Of a DNA stretch of 64,000 nt, positions 62,175 through 64,000 are shown piece after piece. Source of the stretch: Pterois miles (taxonomy: Eukaryota > Chordata > Actinopteri > Perciformes > Scorpaenidae). Below the pieces are notes generated by a model. That model was not told the DNA's origin, did not search any database, and saw nothing but the letters and a program-made list of their open reading frames with translations. The stretch covers positions 20,986,001 to 21,050,000 of the forward strand of contig CAMQGK010000567.1 in assembly GCA_947000775.1 (NCBI GenBank). Direction: 5' to 3'. Numbering within the stretch: position 1 is the first letter of the stretch; each line of letters starts with the position of its first letter. The position numbers and the translations under genes were made by a program.

Positions 62175-63143
62175 CTAAGCAGGTGAGTTTTGTGCAGGTG
62201 GGGTTTTGTTATTCTCTGCAGAGACACAGCTGCAGCACTTCTTAACACAGGCGTCTGAGAGAAAAGGCACCTTCTCCAGACGAGACAGATAGACGAGCGG
62301 CTGGATGGTGCTGCTGATGTTGAGGAAAGCGAAGCCTACAGGCTGCACATAGCAGCGAAACACATCCGGGGAGTAGTAGTCCTCAAAAGGAAACAGTGCC
62401 ACGAGCGGCAGGTAGTTACACATGATGATGCAAAGGATAGAGAGCACCGTCTTGAAGGCCTTCTTCTTCAAGGGGTGCATTTCGTCTTTCCCTGCTCCAC
62501 GGGATTTCTTCAGGACCCACAGGATGCTCACGTTACACACGGCCATCCAAGTAAACGTCGCCAGGATCTCGCCAGTGAACACTTTCTCAAAGTTGGGGAG
62601 GCCTCCCACGACCTTGGCTGCGGAGTAGGCAAAGGTGAGGCAGAACACCACCACTGAGAGGCTCAACCTGTACTTGATGGGCTTGAGCTGCCCAAACATA
62701 ACTGGGAAGAGCACAGCCACGAAGCGATCCAGGCAGATACAGGAGAGAAAGAGTGGCCCGCTCGTGTCTTTCACGCCGTAGGAAAACTTGAGGGCGGACC
62801 ACACCTCTTTGCTCTGCCAGAGGTAGAGATTAAGGAAGCTGATGGGGGTCATGGCACCGAAGTAGGTGTCCATAAAGGCCAGGCAGCCCAAGAATATGTC
62901 AGACGTGGTGGGTGTTTTGCGATTGCGGATGAGGATGGCAATGACAAGCAAGTTGGCCGGGATTCCCACGACCACGTTGATGCACTGCACGGTCAGGTCA
63001 AAGAGAACGCCTTCTACCTGCCGATCGCACCCGTCAATCACACTGAAGGGTTTCACTGTGGCGTTGAGGTCAGCGGTGGCGTTGAGGGGGAGTGGAGTCG
63101 GGAGAGTGGTCGAGTTCAGAGGTGAAGATACATTTCTGTCCAT
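62175..63143 (-). CDS. Orphan class A (rhodopsin-like) GPCR, single coding exon
   Basis: 322 residues with seven hydrophobic segments. The extracellular N-terminus has sequons at Asn4, Asn10, Asn21 and Asn27. TM1 has GIPANLL (Asn1.50) and TM2 LAFMD (Asp2.50). TM3 ends in DRF instead of DRY. TM6 carries CNYLP (Tyr at the toggle position) and TM7 QPLVY in place of NPxxY. The tail has a KKCCSC palmitoylation-like cluster. The Cys normally at 3.25 is Trp and no Cys is seen in extracellular loop 2, so the canonical disulfide is missing. A strong acceptor (cttctcccatcag, exon from 63166) lies 23 bp upstream of the ATG, so a non-coding exon lies beyond. I cannot name the ligand or ortholog. Confidence 0.85.
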   Translation of the reverse strand: MDRNVSSPLNSTTLPTPLPLNATADLNATVKPFSVIDGCDRQVEGVLFDLTVQCINVVVGIPANLLVIAILIRNRKTPTTSDIFLGCLAFMDTYFGAMTPISFLNLYLWQSKEVWSALKFSYGVKDTSGPLFLSCICLDRFVAVLFPVMFGQLKPIKYRLSLSVVVFCLTFAYSAAKVVGGLPNFEKVFTGEILATFTWMAVCNVSILWVLKKSRGAGKDEMHPLKKKAFKTVLSILCIIMCNYLPLVALFPFEDYYSPDVFRCYVQPVGFAFLNISSTIQPLVYLSRLEKVPFLSDACVKKCCSCVSAENNKTPPAQNSPA

Positions 63144-63169
63144 GATTCTGTAGCTGCGAAAGGACTCTG

Positions 63170-63808
63170 ATGGGAGAAGAACAAGAATAGTGGTGAAGGT
63201 TTAACATGTTTATCACAATCCTATTAATCCTAAGAGACCCACTTAGTCTTGTTTTTGTCCTTTTTTTAAAGGGGTACAGGGGGACTTTGGGGGAGGCAGC
63301 AGGTAAACGAAAGATGTCATATATAAGTGGTTTACATGATCTGAAAGCTGGGAACCTGGAGATTAATTTGATATGCAGCTAAGCACTGTGTCAAGTCGTC
63401 ATCATAAATCAATTAAAAATGTATTATGTCTCAGAAGTTGTTGCGGCAATTATTGGGTTGATATCATTTGTTACACACATTTGGTGCAACATTTTGCCAT
63501 ATTTTACTACTCATGAATAGATAAAAATGATCAATAATCACCAAACACAACATTAAGATGCCAGGACCTTGAGGAACACCATAGAAAAAGCCATGCTGCA
63601 TTTTTCAGCAAGTGGATGGCGAGCATTTCTCTTCTGGAAACTGCTCAGAATATTCAGTCATTTTATACAGTGAGATCAAATTACATAAAATGGTGTCACT
63701 ACAATAAATTGGCTACAATGGGGACTAACATCATCACACATGAATACAGTTGGGTCATTGGATCCACAAGAATCTCAGCTTTACAGAAAAAGGCATGGTG
63801 TTTACTCA
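63170..63808. other. Upstream region/intron of the GPCR gene
   Basis: AT-rich sequence without a recognisable exon or repeat. Confidence 0.35.
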
Positions 63809-64000
63809 AAACTGCATGTGATTAATATAAAGTGGGCATGTCTGTAAAGGGGAGACTCATGGGTACCCAAAAGACGCATTTTCATTCACATCTCGAGGTC
63901 AAAGGACCCCTTTAAAAACCATGCACGTTTTTCCTTGCCAAAATTTAGAGCGTTATTTAGCCTCCTTCACGACAAGCTAACATGACATGGTTGGTATCTG
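63809..64000 (+). mobile_element. hAT-like MITE fragment, runs off right edge
   Basis: Matches the central part of the 60188 family: 'aaactgcatgtgattaatat', 'gtcaaaggacccctttaaaa', 'acatgacatggttgg'. Confidence 0.6.

Overview
This window is vertebrate nuclear DNA, most probably from a percomorph teleost fish. The evidence is intron-rich genes with canonical splice sites, fish-type versions of well-known vertebrate proteins, long (TA)n, (CA)n and (GATA)n microsatellites, and many short non-autonomous DNA transposons and tRNA-derived SINEs. There is no bacterial, phage or CRISPR content. Seven protein-coding loci can be supported, and for the multi-exon genes the exon ends were placed by splice signals and by checking that the reading phase closes.

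Left half, all on the minus strand: the first coding exon of samd1 (402-764, continuing off the left edge), the complete 10-exon prkaca (6663-30913, 351 codons, PKA catalytic subunit alpha) with a 15.5-kb first intron full of transposon relics, and the complete 4-exon asf1b (33284-41261, 197 codons, H3-H4 chaperone). From memory, this order and orientation (SAMD1-PRKACA-ASF1B, all on one strand) is that of human 19p13.12.

Right half: crb3 on the plus strand (43992-46073, 113 codons, a tiny apical polarity protein ending in ERLI), a beta-tubulin of the TUBB4A type on the minus strand (48293-51350, 444 codons), a TRIM E3 ligase with RING, B-box, coiled coil and PRY-SPRY on the plus strand (55174-58442, 465 codons), and an orphan class A GPCR on the minus strand (62175-63143, 322 codons). 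CRB3 and TUBB4A are near neighbours in human 19p13.3, so two conserved blocks that lie several Mb apart in human meet here, between about 41.6 and 42.8 kb. The genes do not form a pathway; they are neighbours by descent.

The space between exons is mostly repeats. I could define several elements to the base by target-site duplications (8-10 bp, hAT-like): 9179-9510, 13743-14444, 35957-36405, 54160-54519, 59281-59527, and a self-nested pair at 60188-61130. Others are a deleted Tc1-like transposon (61144-62023), a remnant of an L1-like ORF2, SINEs, minisatellites and a TTAA-flanked element inside the TRIM gene. Regulatory candidates are a perfect match to the ZNF143/Staf consensus 250 bp upstream of asf1b and a cluster of CCAAT boxes upstream of prkaca. 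The most notable gene-level oddity is a GC-AG intron in prkaca. I found no convincing unknown biological system; the findings are modest and concrete.
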